A DNA stretch of 64,000 bases, from positions 1 to 64,000 of the forward strand of contig BGOG01000006.1 of the NCBI GenBank assembly GCA_003569125.1, in the 5' to 3' direction. The position numbers and the translations under genes are program-made. This document shows positions 48,808 to 56,516 of this stretch, in pieces; positions within the stretch are counted from its first letter, which is position 1; the number at the start of each line of letters is the position of its first letter. The notes under the pieces are model-generated. The model had not been told where the DNA came from, ran no database searches, and saw nothing but the letters and a program-made list of their open reading frames with translations. The DNA comes from Acidimicrobiaceae bacterium. Its GTDB lineage: Bacteria > Actinomycetota > Acidimicrobiia > Acidimicrobiales > Ilumatobacteraceae.

Positions 48808-48864
48808 GTTATTCGACCTAATTAGGCTAACTAGTGTGAGCAGTATGCGCGGGCTGATCTTGTT

Positions 48865-49659
48865 GTGAGCAGCCCATCGTTGGTCATAGTTGGCGGTGGC
48901 AATATGGGAGCCGCGTTGGCCCGCGGGTTGGTCGCCAATAAGTTTTTGATCCCTCAAGAATTGGCGATTGTTGAAAGCAGTGCCGAGCGACAAGCAGTCT
49001 TGCAAAAAGATTTTCCGCAGGTGCAAATCTCCGAACAGATGTTGAAATGTGATTCGGTAATCGTCGCGGTGAAACCGAACGATGTCTCTGAAATCTGCGC
49101 CAAACTCAAAAATTTCGACGTCAAGCAATTGCTTTCGATTGCCGCCGGAGTAACCATTGCTTCAATTGAAACCGCCTGTGGAAAATCGATTTCGGTCGTG
49201 CGCGCGATGCCGAACACCCCTGCACTGATTGGTCAGGGCGCTTCGGCGATGGCGGCGAGTACGAACTGTTCAAGTGACCAGATTTCGTGGGCGAAAAAAA
49301 TTCTGCTCAGTGTCGGCAAAGTTGTTGAAGTTGAAGAAAATCTTCTGGATGCCGTGACTGGTTTATCTGGAAGCGGCCCCGCATATATTTTTTTACTCGC
49401 AGAGGCGCTAATAAATGCCGGCGTGCAACAAGGGCTATCTGCAGAAGTTGCCAATGATCTTGTTCGACAACTATTGGTCGGCTCGTCGGCCCTGCTGGCA
49501 CAAAGCGCCGCAACTCCAGCCGAGTTACGAAAAAATGTTACTTCGCCTAATGGCACAACGGCCGCAGGCATCGCCACACTCGAGAGTCAGCATTTTGTCG
49601 AAACCATCTCAGCAGCGGTACACGCAGCAACCGCTCGAAGCAAAGAGCTTGGCAGATGA
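48865..49659 (+). CDS. proC: pyrroline-5-carboxylate reductase
   Basis: 264-residue last enzyme of proline synthesis. NAD(P)-binding IVGGGNMGAALARGL (residues 8-22), AVKPNDV, VRAMPNTPALIGQGASAM, TGLSGSGPAYIFLLAEALINAG and VTSPNGTTAAGIATLE are the ProC blocks. The start is GTG 48865. About 200 bases of non-coding sequence with a structured leader follow. Confidence 0.95.
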   Translation: MSSPSLVIVGGGNMGAALARGLVANKFLIPQELAIVESSAERQAVLQKDFPQVQISEQMLKCDSVIVAVKPNDVSEICAKLKNFDVKQLLSIAAGVTIASIETACGKSISVVRAMPNTPALIGQGASAMAASTNCSSDQISWAKKILLSVGKVVEVEENLLDAVTGLSGSGPAYIFLLAEALINAGVQQGLSAEVANDLVRQLLVGSSALLAQSAATPAELRKNVTSPNGTTAAGIATLESQHFVETISAAVHAATARSKELGR

Positions 49660-49702
49660 ATTTGACTGAAACGAAAGGTTAAATATTTCTATCAAAATTT
49701 GT

Positions 49703-49729
49703 TTGATATCTGTTAATCGTGTCTAAAGT
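49703..49729 (+). promoter_or_regulatory. candidate promoter for the structured leader
   Basis: ttgata at 49703-49708 and taaagt at 49724-49729 with a 15-base spacer (16 if the first box is shifted by one) resemble -35 and -10 boxes. It would start transcription shortly before the leader at 49740. The spacer is short, so this is tentative. Confidence 0.35.
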
Positions 49730-49739
49730 GAGAATAGAG

Positions 49740-49868
49740 ATGTCGCAAGATCACCGGACGGGGTAACCCCCCAACTGGGAGTCGCGCTCGCAAGGGCTGC
49801 GCCGTTTGAGCCGGTGCCGTCGGGGGGTTGGCACCGGCTCTTACGTTTTTCAGTATCGTGAGACGCCA
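49740..49868 (+). ncRNA. structured 5' leader of the SAM hydrolase gene, riboswitch-like
   Basis: Elements seen: a closing stem caccgg (49752-49757) with ccggtg (49811-49816); inside it, gggg-taa-cccc (49760-49770) and a hairpin cgcgctc-gcaa-gggctgcg (49783-49801) with a GNRA loop and one bulge. The 3' strand of the closing stem is also part of the 11-bp hairpin 49808-49840. The loop of that hairpin (gggggggtt-type, 49822-49829) can pair with aacccccc (49765-49772). Mutually exclusive stems of this kind are how transcription riboswitches work. I do not recognise a known class, including SAM-I, II, III, IV or SAH. A SAM-related ligand is a guess from the gene. Confidence 0.6.
49808..49850 (+). 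terminator. intrinsic terminator-like hairpin in the leader
   Basis: gagccggtgcc and ggcaccggctc form a perfect 11-bp stem with an 11-base G-rich loop, followed by ttacgttttt. It ends 19 bases before the ATG at 49869. The hairpin would stop transcription of the gene unless the alternative leader fold forms. Confidence 0.6.
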
Positions 49869-50747
49869 ATGACAAAAAAATATTCGACGATTTCGTTTCT
49901 ATCCGATTATGGAACGCGCGATGAGTTTGTTGGCGTCGTCAAAAGTGTGATTTATGAAATCGCTCCGAGTTGTCGTGTGGTCGACCTGACACACGAAATC
50001 GAACCGTTTGATGTTCGTGCCGGTTCACTCGCGTTGGCGAGATGCGTTTCATACGTCGCGAGTGGTGTTGTGTTGGCGGTTGTTGATCCAGGAGTTGGGT
50101 CAAGTCGACGCGCAATCGCCGTTGAAGTTGCAGATGGTGAAGGAGTTTTCGTTGGGCCAGACAATGGTCTGTTGGCGATGGCGATCGCATTGGCTGGCGG
50201 TGCGGGGCGAGCCGTTTGCTTGACCAATAGTGATTACCATCTTGACGCGCCGGGCGAAACGTTTGCTGGGCGAGATATTTTTGGCCCGGTTGCGGCGCAT
50301 CTTTGCAACGGTGTCGATCTCAGTGAACTCGGAGAGTTGATTGACCCAGCTTTATTGCTGCCGGGTGTTGTGCCGTTGCCGCGAGAAGAAAACGGTTCAT
50401 TGCATGGTGAAGTCACATGGGTGGACCGCTTCGGTAATTGTCAGCTGAATATCGGGCCAGATGAAGTCACAGCTTTTGGCGAGGTCGTGCGCGTTGAAAT
50501 CGGTTCTCTGCTGAGTGGTGCGAGTGCATCTCGTGAGCCGGTTGTGCGGGCATTAAAAATTGCGCGGAGTTATGACCAAATTGGAAGTGGAATCGGATTG
50601 GTAATCGACTCGTATGGGATGCTCTCGTTGTGCGTAGATCGTGGTTCGGCTGCATCTGAACTGCAGATAGGGCAAGGAGATTTGATCGTTCTATCGGCCC
50701 GACCGATTCGCCCAGCCAAGACCCAGCCTCAGTCACTACATCAGTAA
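49869..50747 (+). CDS. SAM hydroxide adenosyltransferase (DUF62 family)
   Basis: 292 residues from ATG 49869. Family marks: SFLSDYGTRDEFVGVVK (residues about 8-24), VDPGVGSSRRAIAV, GPDNGLL, GETFAGRDIFGPVAAHL and WVDRFGNCQLNI. Characterised members hydrolyse S-adenosylmethionine to adenosine and methionine; relatives are the fluorinase and chlorinase. Arg in SSRR and DxFGN match the hydrolase type. It is preceded by a structured leader that may control it. Confidence 0.9.
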   Translation: MTKKYSTISFLSDYGTRDEFVGVVKSVIYEIAPSCRVVDLTHEIEPFDVRAGSLALARCVSYVASGVVLAVVDPGVGSSRRAIAVEVADGEGVFVGPDNGLLAMAIALAGGAGRAVCLTNSDYHLDAPGETFAGRDIFGPVAAHLCNGVDLSELGELIDPALLLPGVVPLPREENGSLHGEVTWVDRFGNCQLNIGPDEVTAFGEVVRVEIGSLLSGASASREPVVRALKIARSYDQIGSGIGLVIDSYGMLSLCVDRGSAASELQIGQGDLIVLSARPIRPAKTQPQSLHQ

Positions 50748-50777
50748 AAATTAGTCCGACTCGTTAATCTTGTTGTC

Positions 50778-50861
50778 ATGCGACCCTCAACAACTCTGAC
50801 GATTGCTTTATTGCTCCTGGTTATTTTTGCCGCAGGCATCGCCTCGCTGGTAATTCGCTAA
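50778..50861 (+). CDS. possible small membrane peptide
   Basis: 27 codons: MRPSTTLTIALLLLVIFAAG and a short end with Arg. It is one hydrophobic helix with a basic start. It lies between the SAM hydrolase and the convergent membrane protein gene. I recall similar short peptides in Acidimicrobiia, unverified. No clear ribosome-binding site. Confidence 0.4.
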   Translation: MRPSTTLTIALLLLVIFAAGIASLVIR

Positions 50862-50867
50862 AAATCT

Positions 50868-51647
50868 CTAGCTATCACGAACGACCGAGTTATCTTTCGC
50901 ACTTGTGCGAGCCGAATTACTGGCGACTAAGAATCCTGCAAATAAAATGCACAAGCCAATTAGTAATGTGACTGCAAACGCTCGATCTTTGCCGAGACGA
51001 CCAGCAACCGATCCACTCGCCGAAAGCACAAGTGTGCCCGTTGCAACAAGAACATTGCCGAGCGCCAAACGTTTTGGTGATTTGACGATTCGCAGATTTT
51101 TTTGTGACATTGTCGGTGTTGCTTTTCGAATCACCCTGAAGGTCGACCAAAGGGCGCCAAAAATTATTATCAGTGCAGGGACACCAGAACCTACGGCGGC
51201 AAGAACTCGGGGAGTGACACCAAATAATTGGCGCGCCGAAGGAAATTCGCCGTCAATTATTTCTCGTTTTGCTGGTGCTATCAGCACGACACCGATAGAA
51301 AACGCGCTCAAACTCGTCAAACATTTACGAACACGGTCGCCTGTCTTCGTGCCGGTCAATAAATAAATTGTCCCTAATGCGAGCCATGCAACATTGAGTA
51401 CTGCACCCGAAACGAAAAATATCTTGAAGATAAATAGCGTCCAGCCAGTTGTCTCGGCCCACCACAAAGCCAATGAGCCGATCGCGAAAAGAATCATCGC
51501 AATTGTCCAGGCCAAGTCGTGCGCCTGTCCGCGAATTTGCCAACGATCAAAGGTCAGCATCGCAAACGCGCAGGCGATCAGGGTTGCCGCGCCCGCAAGG
51601 GTTGCATTAGTTTGATTGGCGGACGCCGTAAAGACTTCGATAAGCAC
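50868..51647 (-). CDS. conserved multi-pass membrane protein
   Basis: About 259 residues, seven hydrophobic segments (e.g. AATLIACAFAMLTF, IAMILFAIGSLALWW, FFVSGAVLNVAWLALGTIYLL, VPALIIIFGALWSTF, FAVTLLIGLCILFAGFLV). No motif I know. The loop after helix 6 is basic (RKATPTMSQKNLR). GTG 51647 or the longer ATG 51686 may be the start. Divergent from rex. Confidence 0.65.
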   Translation of the reverse strand: MLIEVFTASANQTNATLAGAATLIACAFAMLTFDRWQIRGQAHDLAWTIAMILFAIGSLALWWAETTGWTLFIFKIFFVSGAVLNVAWLALGTIYLLTGTKTGDRVRKCLTSLSAFSIGVVLIAPAKREIIDGEFPSARQLFGVTPRVLAAVGSGVPALIIIFGALWSTFRVIRKATPTMSQKNLRIVKSPKRLALGNVLVATGTLVLSASGSVAGRLGKDRAFAVTLLIGLCILFAGFLVASNSARTSAKDNSVVRDS

Positions 51648-51711
51648 TACCGAACGATAACTCTGGTGACAAAAGTCTTTACTCACAAAACGTCAAAAGA
51701 CGCGCTTGACT

Positions 51712-51729
51712 TTGTGAATTAATGCACTA
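51712..51729 (+). promoter_or_regulatory. candidate Rex operator upstream of rex
   Basis: ttgtgaa, ttaa, tgcacta: the first half-site matches the Rex box (TTGTGAA-n4-TTCACAA) and the second agrees in five of seven bases. It is 18 bases before the rex start and overlaps a possible -35 (ttgact, 51706-51711), so autoregulation is plausible. Confidence 0.35.
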
Positions 51730-51747
51730 AGCCCTACCCTTGAGACC

Positions 51748-52440
51748 ATGACGCAACTTCAAAGACGAAAAATCCCAGACGCAGCAATTGCTCGTTTGCC
51801 AATCTATTTGCAGATTCTTAACAACCTCGCGGCAACTAATGTGCTTCGTTTTTCTAGTGATGAACTTGCTGCCCTCGCCGGCGTTAACGCGGCCAAGGTG
51901 CGAAAAGATCTTTCGTACCTCGGAAGTTACGGAACTCGTGGCGTTGGATACGAAGTTACATATCTGACTCACCAAATTAAACGTGAACTGGGTTTGATGC
52001 GCGAATGGAATGTCGTGGTTGTCGGTGCCGGAAACTTGGGCTGTGCTCTCGCCAAGTTCGATGGTTTTTTATCTCGCGGATTCCCCGTCGTCGCGATCGT
52101 CGACAACGATCCAAAAAAAATTGGTCGAACAACTAGTTCTCTGACCGTTGGTGATGTCAATGATCTTAAAAATATTGTTCGAGATGAGAAAATAAGTATT
52201 GGTGTGATCACCACTTCTTCGTCTGCTTCACAGGCCGCAGCCGATTCATTGATAGATGCAGGCATCAAATCGATTTTGAACTTTGCTCCGGTTGTGTTGT
52301 CTACGCCGAGCAGTGTGTCCGTGCGCAATGTTGACCTTGGGGTTGAGTTGCAGATCTTGAGTTACTTCGAGCAGATGAGGATTGAAACAGGCGGTAAATC
52401 TGAAGGTGCGCCACAACTCAACACCGCTGGTGCTCGCTGA
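51748..52440 (+). CDS. rex: redox-sensing transcriptional repressor Rex
   Basis: 230 residues. N-terminal winged helix (RLPIYLQILNNLAA, LAALAGVNAAKVRKDLSYLGSYGTRGVGY) and NADH-binding Rossmann domain (VVVGAGNLGCALAKF, VVAIVDNDPKKIG, FAPVVLSTPSSVSVRNVDLGVELQILSYF). Rex senses the NADH/NAD+ ratio and represses respiratory genes; the cytochrome locus in this window is a possible target, though I saw no Rex box before it. Confidence 0.95.
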   Translation: MTQLQRRKIPDAAIARLPIYLQILNNLAATNVLRFSSDELAALAGVNAAKVRKDLSYLGSYGTRGVGYEVTYLTHQIKRELGLMREWNVVVVGAGNLGCALAKFDGFLSRGFPVVAIVDNDPKKIGRTTSSLTVGDVNDLKNIVRDEKISIGVITTSSSASQAAADSLIDAGIKSILNFAPVVLSTPSSVSVRNVDLGVELQILSYFEQMRIETGGKSEGAPQLNTAGAR

Positions 52441-52478
52441 CTTTTAGCTGTTCGGCTCATTCTTAGTATTATTAAGTC

Positions 52479-53105
52479 GTGCGCCAGCTCTTTAATTCGC
52501 GACTTTGGCTCGCGTTTGGTTTGCTTACACTCTCAGGGTTTTTCTTGATCCTGGTCTCTTGTAACGACTGCTTTGGTCGCGGATCAGACGTCGCGGTTAT
52601 TCAAGATTCGGTCGAAAAAAATATTGAACTTGTCGCGGTTATTTCGACGTTTTCAACGACTGACGGATTACCGATTGAGAGTGGTCGCACGGTTGTAGAT
52701 TCGGCCGTAAGTCTGGACGATGGTCGAAACATATTTATAGCGTCGGGAACACCCGGCGAATTCGATTGCTCTGAGCCTTCAAAACGCTCGTCGTGCGTGA
52801 TGTTGGCAAATATGTTTGGTGATTCGGTGATGTGGTTCGCAATCGTCAACGCAAATGGCACGACACCGACCCGGGTTCTTGAGTTACCGAGTCTTGTCGA
52901 CATGCTCGATAACGGCGACCGAGGAGTTCTAGCAAACGGGTGGATTGTTCGATTGGCATCACCAACAATCAAGACTTGCCGCAACGACAGTGGCGCCAGC
53001 ATGATCAGCCTGCGCGAATTTATCAATGTTTATTCACCAGACAAAAGCATTTCAAAGATGAATCTGATCACGGATGAAGTCAACGAAGTAGTCTGCGCGT
53101 TATGA
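52479..53105 (+). CDS. uncharacterised membrane-anchored or lipoprotein
   Basis: 208 residues, no known domain. A hydrophobic N-terminus (LWLAFGLLTLSGFFLILVSCND) could be a lipobox-type signal with Cys28 or a membrane anchor; the rest is a beta-rich outer domain with several Cys. The start is GTG 52479. The stop overlaps the next gene start (ATGA), so it is translated with the aminotransferase gene. Confidence 0.6.
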   Translation: MRQLFNSRLWLAFGLLTLSGFFLILVSCNDCFGRGSDVAVIQDSVEKNIELVAVISTFSTTDGLPIESGRTVVDSAVSLDDGRNIFIASGTPGEFDCSEPSKRSSCVMLANMFGDSVMWFAIVNANGTTPTRVLELPSLVDMLDNGDRGVLANGWIVRLASPTIKTCRNDSGASMISLREFINVYSPDKSISKMNLITDEVNEVVCAL

Positions 53106-54334
53106 AATTACCTATTTCGCGGGGTCGTATTTCGCATACTTTGTTCGAAGATGTTGTTTGGCTCTTTCGCTCATTTTTTTCAAAAATCAATGATTCGCGG
53201 ACCATTGATCGTTTTGAAAAGACTTTCGCCGCATATGTCGGCCGAAAATATTGCATCGTGTTTCCGTTTGCGCGAACCGGAATTCATGCAGTTTTGAAGA
53301 ATCTTGATTTACCCCCAGGATCTGTCGTATTGATGCCGCCGATTACGATAAAACCGATTTTGGACGTGGTGCTGGATCTGAAGTTGGTGCCAGTGTTTGT
53401 TGATATTGATCCATCAACAGTTTGTTTTTCAGAGAAAGCACTGACTGATGCTTTGAAGTCAAGTCCACGCGTTGCAATTTTGACGTATCTGTTCGGGGTC
53501 GTCCCAGATGTCGAGGCTCTTTGCAAGACACTGCGAAATGCCGGCGTATTCATAATTGAAGATTTCTCGCAGTGTTTGAACGGCAAATTTCGAAGCGACA
53601 AAATTGGGTCATTTGGTGACGTGAGTGTTTACAGCGCATCTTCGGTAAAAACTCTCGATACTTATGGTGGTGGTTTTGTTTTTACCGATGATCCAGAAAT
53701 GGCAAGCAGTCTCGGTAGTGAGCAGCGCAAACTTGCAAAACCTTCGCGATCTCGGCTGATCAAGAAAGTTCAAACTGATCTAATTCGAAACTTCGCATCT
53801 CAGCCCTTAATTTTTGCGGTCTTAACTTTTCCCATACTTCGCTTTCTGACCTGGCGAGGCGGTTCAAAACTCACCAAATTTACTGGTGATCGCGATCAGC
53901 AGCCGTTGACGAGTCTTCCTTCCGAGTGGTTCGAGTCGTACACGTCGATTCAAGCCAAGGTGGGGTTGCAGCAAATCAAGCAGATGGAAGAAAAAGATAC
54001 GAAGAGAAAATCTGCAATAAATCAGATCAACAGTTCGCATAATTTCAAAGATCGACCAATAGGTGCAGACGGCGGAGAAAATGTTTTCTGGCAATACATC
54101 GTTTACGCAGACGACTTTCCCGAGTTTCAAAAACAATTAACTTCTCGCGGGGTCGACTGTGCAACCACGAGTTTGGTCAAGATCAGCGGTCTAGAGAGTT
54201 ATCCGTATCTCGGGGTGACCCCAAATGCCGACCGTCTTTATTCGAACGGCGTTTATTTGCCTTGTTATCACCAGTTGACTAAATCTCAAATAGCGCGAAT
54301 TTCAAATGCGTTGTCTGAACTTGAACCGAAGTAA
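53102..54334 (+). CDS. DegT/DnrJ/EryC1/StrS family aminotransferase
   Basis: 410-residue PLP protein. Lys183 in SASSVKTLDTYGGG binds PLP, Asp154 in IIEDFSQC pairs with it, and FARTGIHAVL is the phosphate-side block. The family aminates keto-sugar nucleotides for surface glycans. About 50 residues around 215-260 (LIRNFASQPLIFAVLTFPILRFL) are hydrophobic, which may mean membrane contact. It forms an overlapping operon with the gene before and is 9 bases from the oxidoreductase after. Confidence 0.82.
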   Translation: MKLPISRGRISHTLFEDVVWLFRSFFSKINDSRTIDRFEKTFAAYVGRKYCIVFPFARTGIHAVLKNLDLPPGSVVLMPPITIKPILDVVLDLKLVPVFVDIDPSTVCFSEKALTDALKSSPRVAILTYLFGVVPDVEALCKTLRNAGVFIIEDFSQCLNGKFRSDKIGSFGDVSVYSASSVKTLDTYGGGFVFTDDPEMASSLGSEQRKLAKPSRSRLIKKVQTDLIRNFASQPLIFAVLTFPILRFLTWRGGSKLTKFTGDRDQQPLTSLPSEWFESYTSIQAKVGLQQIKQMEEKDTKRKSAINQINSSHNFKDRPIGADGGENVFWQYIVYADDFPEFQKQLTSRGVDCATTSLVKISGLESYPYLGVTPNADRLYSNGVYLPCYHQLTKSQIARISNALSELEPK

Positions 54335-54343
54335 CTTCAGCCA

Positions 54344-55948
54344 ATGAGAGTCGTCGTAGTCGGCTCTGGCCTTTCGGCCGTGGGTGCGTTAAAAGCAATT
54401 ATCAAAACAGGCGTCAAACCCGTTGTCATTGATGTCGGGCGTCAACTCGACGCTGAGCGTCAGAAAATTAAATTGCGCCTCGCATCGGTTTCACCAAATA
54501 ATTGGTCTGATGATGATGTGAAGAGTCTGGCCAGCAACTTCACTTCAAAATCAGCGTCGGCTATTCCAAAAAAATTGGTTTTAGGATCCGATTATTTTTA
54601 CTCAAGTGATAACTCGGGTTCAGTACAACCTGACAGTTTCTCGCAATCTTCGCCAACGTATTCTTTGGCGCTGGGTGGTTTTAGTGCCGGATGGGGAGCA
54701 GCCTTTTTGCCACCCGCCGAATCAGATATCAGAGATTGGCCCATATCTCACGACGAAATTCTCGAACATATGCGTGAATGCGTGAAAAATATTTCATGCT
54801 CCGAACCGGTTGATGCTCTCTCTGAATTTTTTCCGCCTTTGAAAAATAATTCGAATGATGTTTTAAGTCTGTCAAAAGGGCAAGGAAAACTGCTGCGAAC
54901 TTTGCGTGGTGCTGCACGATCCAGTTCGGTTGCGCCAGAAGTCTTTGGGCAAGCAAGAATAATGACGCGTAGCAAAAATATCGGAGATCTCAAAGGCTGC
55001 AATTACTGCGGGCACTGCAGCGCTGGTTGCGTCTACGACGCAATTTACAAAGCGGATATAGAAATCGCTCAGATGAGACTTGGGCAGCAGATCGACTATT
55101 TGAATGGTTGGAATGTTGTGACTGTGGTTGAATCAGGCGGAACCGTGAATATTTCGATGATTGATGTATCTAGTGGAGAGAAAAAAATAATCGAAGCCGA
55201 TCGATTGTTCTTGGCGGCAGGTGCGGTGAATAGCACGCGAATCTTATTGCAGTCTCAAGAGATGTCTGGTTTCGAGGCGACAATCAAACAGACTGGTGGA
55301 TTTCTTCAACCGTTTGTTTCCGCGGTTCATTATCCCGTTGCGTGGCCCAATCAAAATACTCAGAGCAACGTGTTTTTAGAATTCAAAGAGCCTCGATTAT
55401 CTGATAGTTGGGTGCATGTGCAGATATCGCAGCCGAATGAACTCGCTATGGCAAAACTGGGGTTGAATCATTCGACGGTGAATTCAGTGCGTGGAAAATT
55501 GGCAAAGTATGTCAGTGGCAACTTGGTGGTCGCAATTGTCAACACGCATTCGGATCACGGTTCAAAATATGTTGTGCGAGTCAGGGATAATTTTGTCAAT
55601 GGTGTCGCACAACTTGAGTCAAAACAGATCTTGCACCCCGATCAAAAACATGTCGTCAGAGTTTTGAACTCAAGACTTAAGAAAATTTTTCGAAGAAAAG
55701 GGGCAGTTGCCCTTGGTTTTGCCCGTCAAGAAAGTTTTGCATCTGTTGGGTATCACTTTGGTTCATCGTTCCCGATGTCTACTAATCCGAAACTTCCGAC
55801 AGACACGGATCAACTTGGCCGACCATTTGGTTGGAAACATGTGCATATAGTCGATACAAGTGTTCTGCCTTCGATCCCTGGCACATCAATCGGATTGCTG
55901 GCAATGGCAAACGCCAACCGAATCGCTACTAGTGCATTAATTAACTAG
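54344..55948 (+). CDS. GMC-type FAD oxidoreductase with Cys cluster
   Basis: 534 residues. FAD-binding VVGSGLSAVGAL at 4-15, ALGGFSAGWGAAF, and a GMC-like C-terminus (VHIVDTSVLPSIPGTSIGLLAMANANRIA). Cys219, Cys222, Cys225 and Cys229 form a C-x2-C-x2-C-x3-C set (GCNYCGHCSAGC), as in GMC members thought to carry an Fe-S cluster. The catalytic His pair is not fully clear (GYHFGSSFPMS holds one His). Substrate perhaps an alcohol group of a sugar or lipid; inferred from the neighbouring aminotransferase. Confidence 0.78.
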   Translation: MRVVVVGSGLSAVGALKAIIKTGVKPVVIDVGRQLDAERQKIKLRLASVSPNNWSDDDVKSLASNFTSKSASAIPKKLVLGSDYFYSSDNSGSVQPDSFSQSSPTYSLALGGFSAGWGAAFLPPAESDIRDWPISHDEILEHMRECVKNISCSEPVDALSEFFPPLKNNSNDVLSLSKGQGKLLRTLRGAARSSSVAPEVFGQARIMTRSKNIGDLKGCNYCGHCSAGCVYDAIYKADIEIAQMRLGQQIDYLNGWNVVTVVESGGTVNISMIDVSSGEKKIIEADRLFLAAGAVNSTRILLQSQEMSGFEATIKQTGGFLQPFVSAVHYPVAWPNQNTQSNVFLEFKEPRLSDSWVHVQISQPNELAMAKLGLNHSTVNSVRGKLAKYVSGNLVVAIVNTHSDHGSKYVVRVRDNFVNGVAQLESKQILHPDQKHVVRVLNSRLKKIFRRKGAVALGFARQESFASVGYHFGSSFPMSTNPKLPTDTDQLGRPFGWKHVHIVDTSVLPSIPGTSIGLLAMANANRIATSALIN

Positions 55949-55953
55949 CGGTT

Positions 55954-56490
55954 CTAGTTTTTGTTGTAACGCGGCTTTATAGAGCGTGCTGGTACACCAC
56001 CGACAACGGTATTTCCAGGCACATCTTTTGTGACCACCGAACCAGCGGCAATAACTGCGCCAGCACCGATAGTTACTCCGTAACGAATTGTTGAGTTGCC
56101 ACCGATGTAGGCACCTCGGCCCACGCGAATTGTTGCCGCGATATCGGGTAATTCTGGTGTTGATGGATCTTGTCCCGCCCCGAAGAAAGTGATATTCGGA
56201 CCAAGCACAGTGTCATCTTCGAGAATTATAAAAGCATCTCTAAATTGACGCGATGGATAGAGCTCGCACCCGCGGTTGATCGAGACGTTGTTGCCAATTT
56301 TGATTTTTGATGGATATCTGAAATAGCACTTGTAGTCGATCATCACATTTTTACCAAACTCTTTGAACACAAGTTTGAAAATCAAAGTTCGCAAAAATGG
56401 AGGCGAAATTTCAAGCAGGGGCAAGACGAGAGTCTGAAGAAAAGAAAAGTAACTGAAAAGTAAATTCGAAGTGCGACTGTTGGTACTCAC
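55954..56490 (-). CDS. hexapeptide-repeat acyltransferase
   Basis: 178 residues. Left-handed beta-helix repeats: IKIGNNVSINRGCELY, TVLGPNITFFGAG, IRVGRGAYIGGNSTIRYGVTIGAGAVIAAGSVVTKDVPGNTVVGGVPARSI, the WcaF/Maa type of O-acetyltransferase. A hydrophobic N-terminal stretch (LLFSYFSFLQTLVLPLLEI). It faces the aminotransferase-oxidoreductase genes and may decorate the same glycan. Confidence 0.85.
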   Translation of the reverse strand: MSTNSRTSNLLFSYFSFLQTLVLPLLEISPPFLRTLIFKLVFKEFGKNVMIDYKCYFRYPSKIKIGNNVSINRGCELYPSRQFRDAFIILEDDTVLGPNITFFGAGQDPSTPELPDIAATIRVGRGAYIGGNSTIRYGVTIGAGAVIAAGSVVTKDVPGNTVVGGVPARSIKPRYNKN

Positions 56491-56516
56491 ACTGCGACTT
56501 TACAACAGATAGCGAG

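Noticed and set aside
49740-49850. SRP RNA, tRNA-Sec or another housekeeping RNA
   Set aside because: The conserved SRP tetraloop region is missing, and there is no acceptor or T arm of a tRNA. The fold is better explained as a gene leader.
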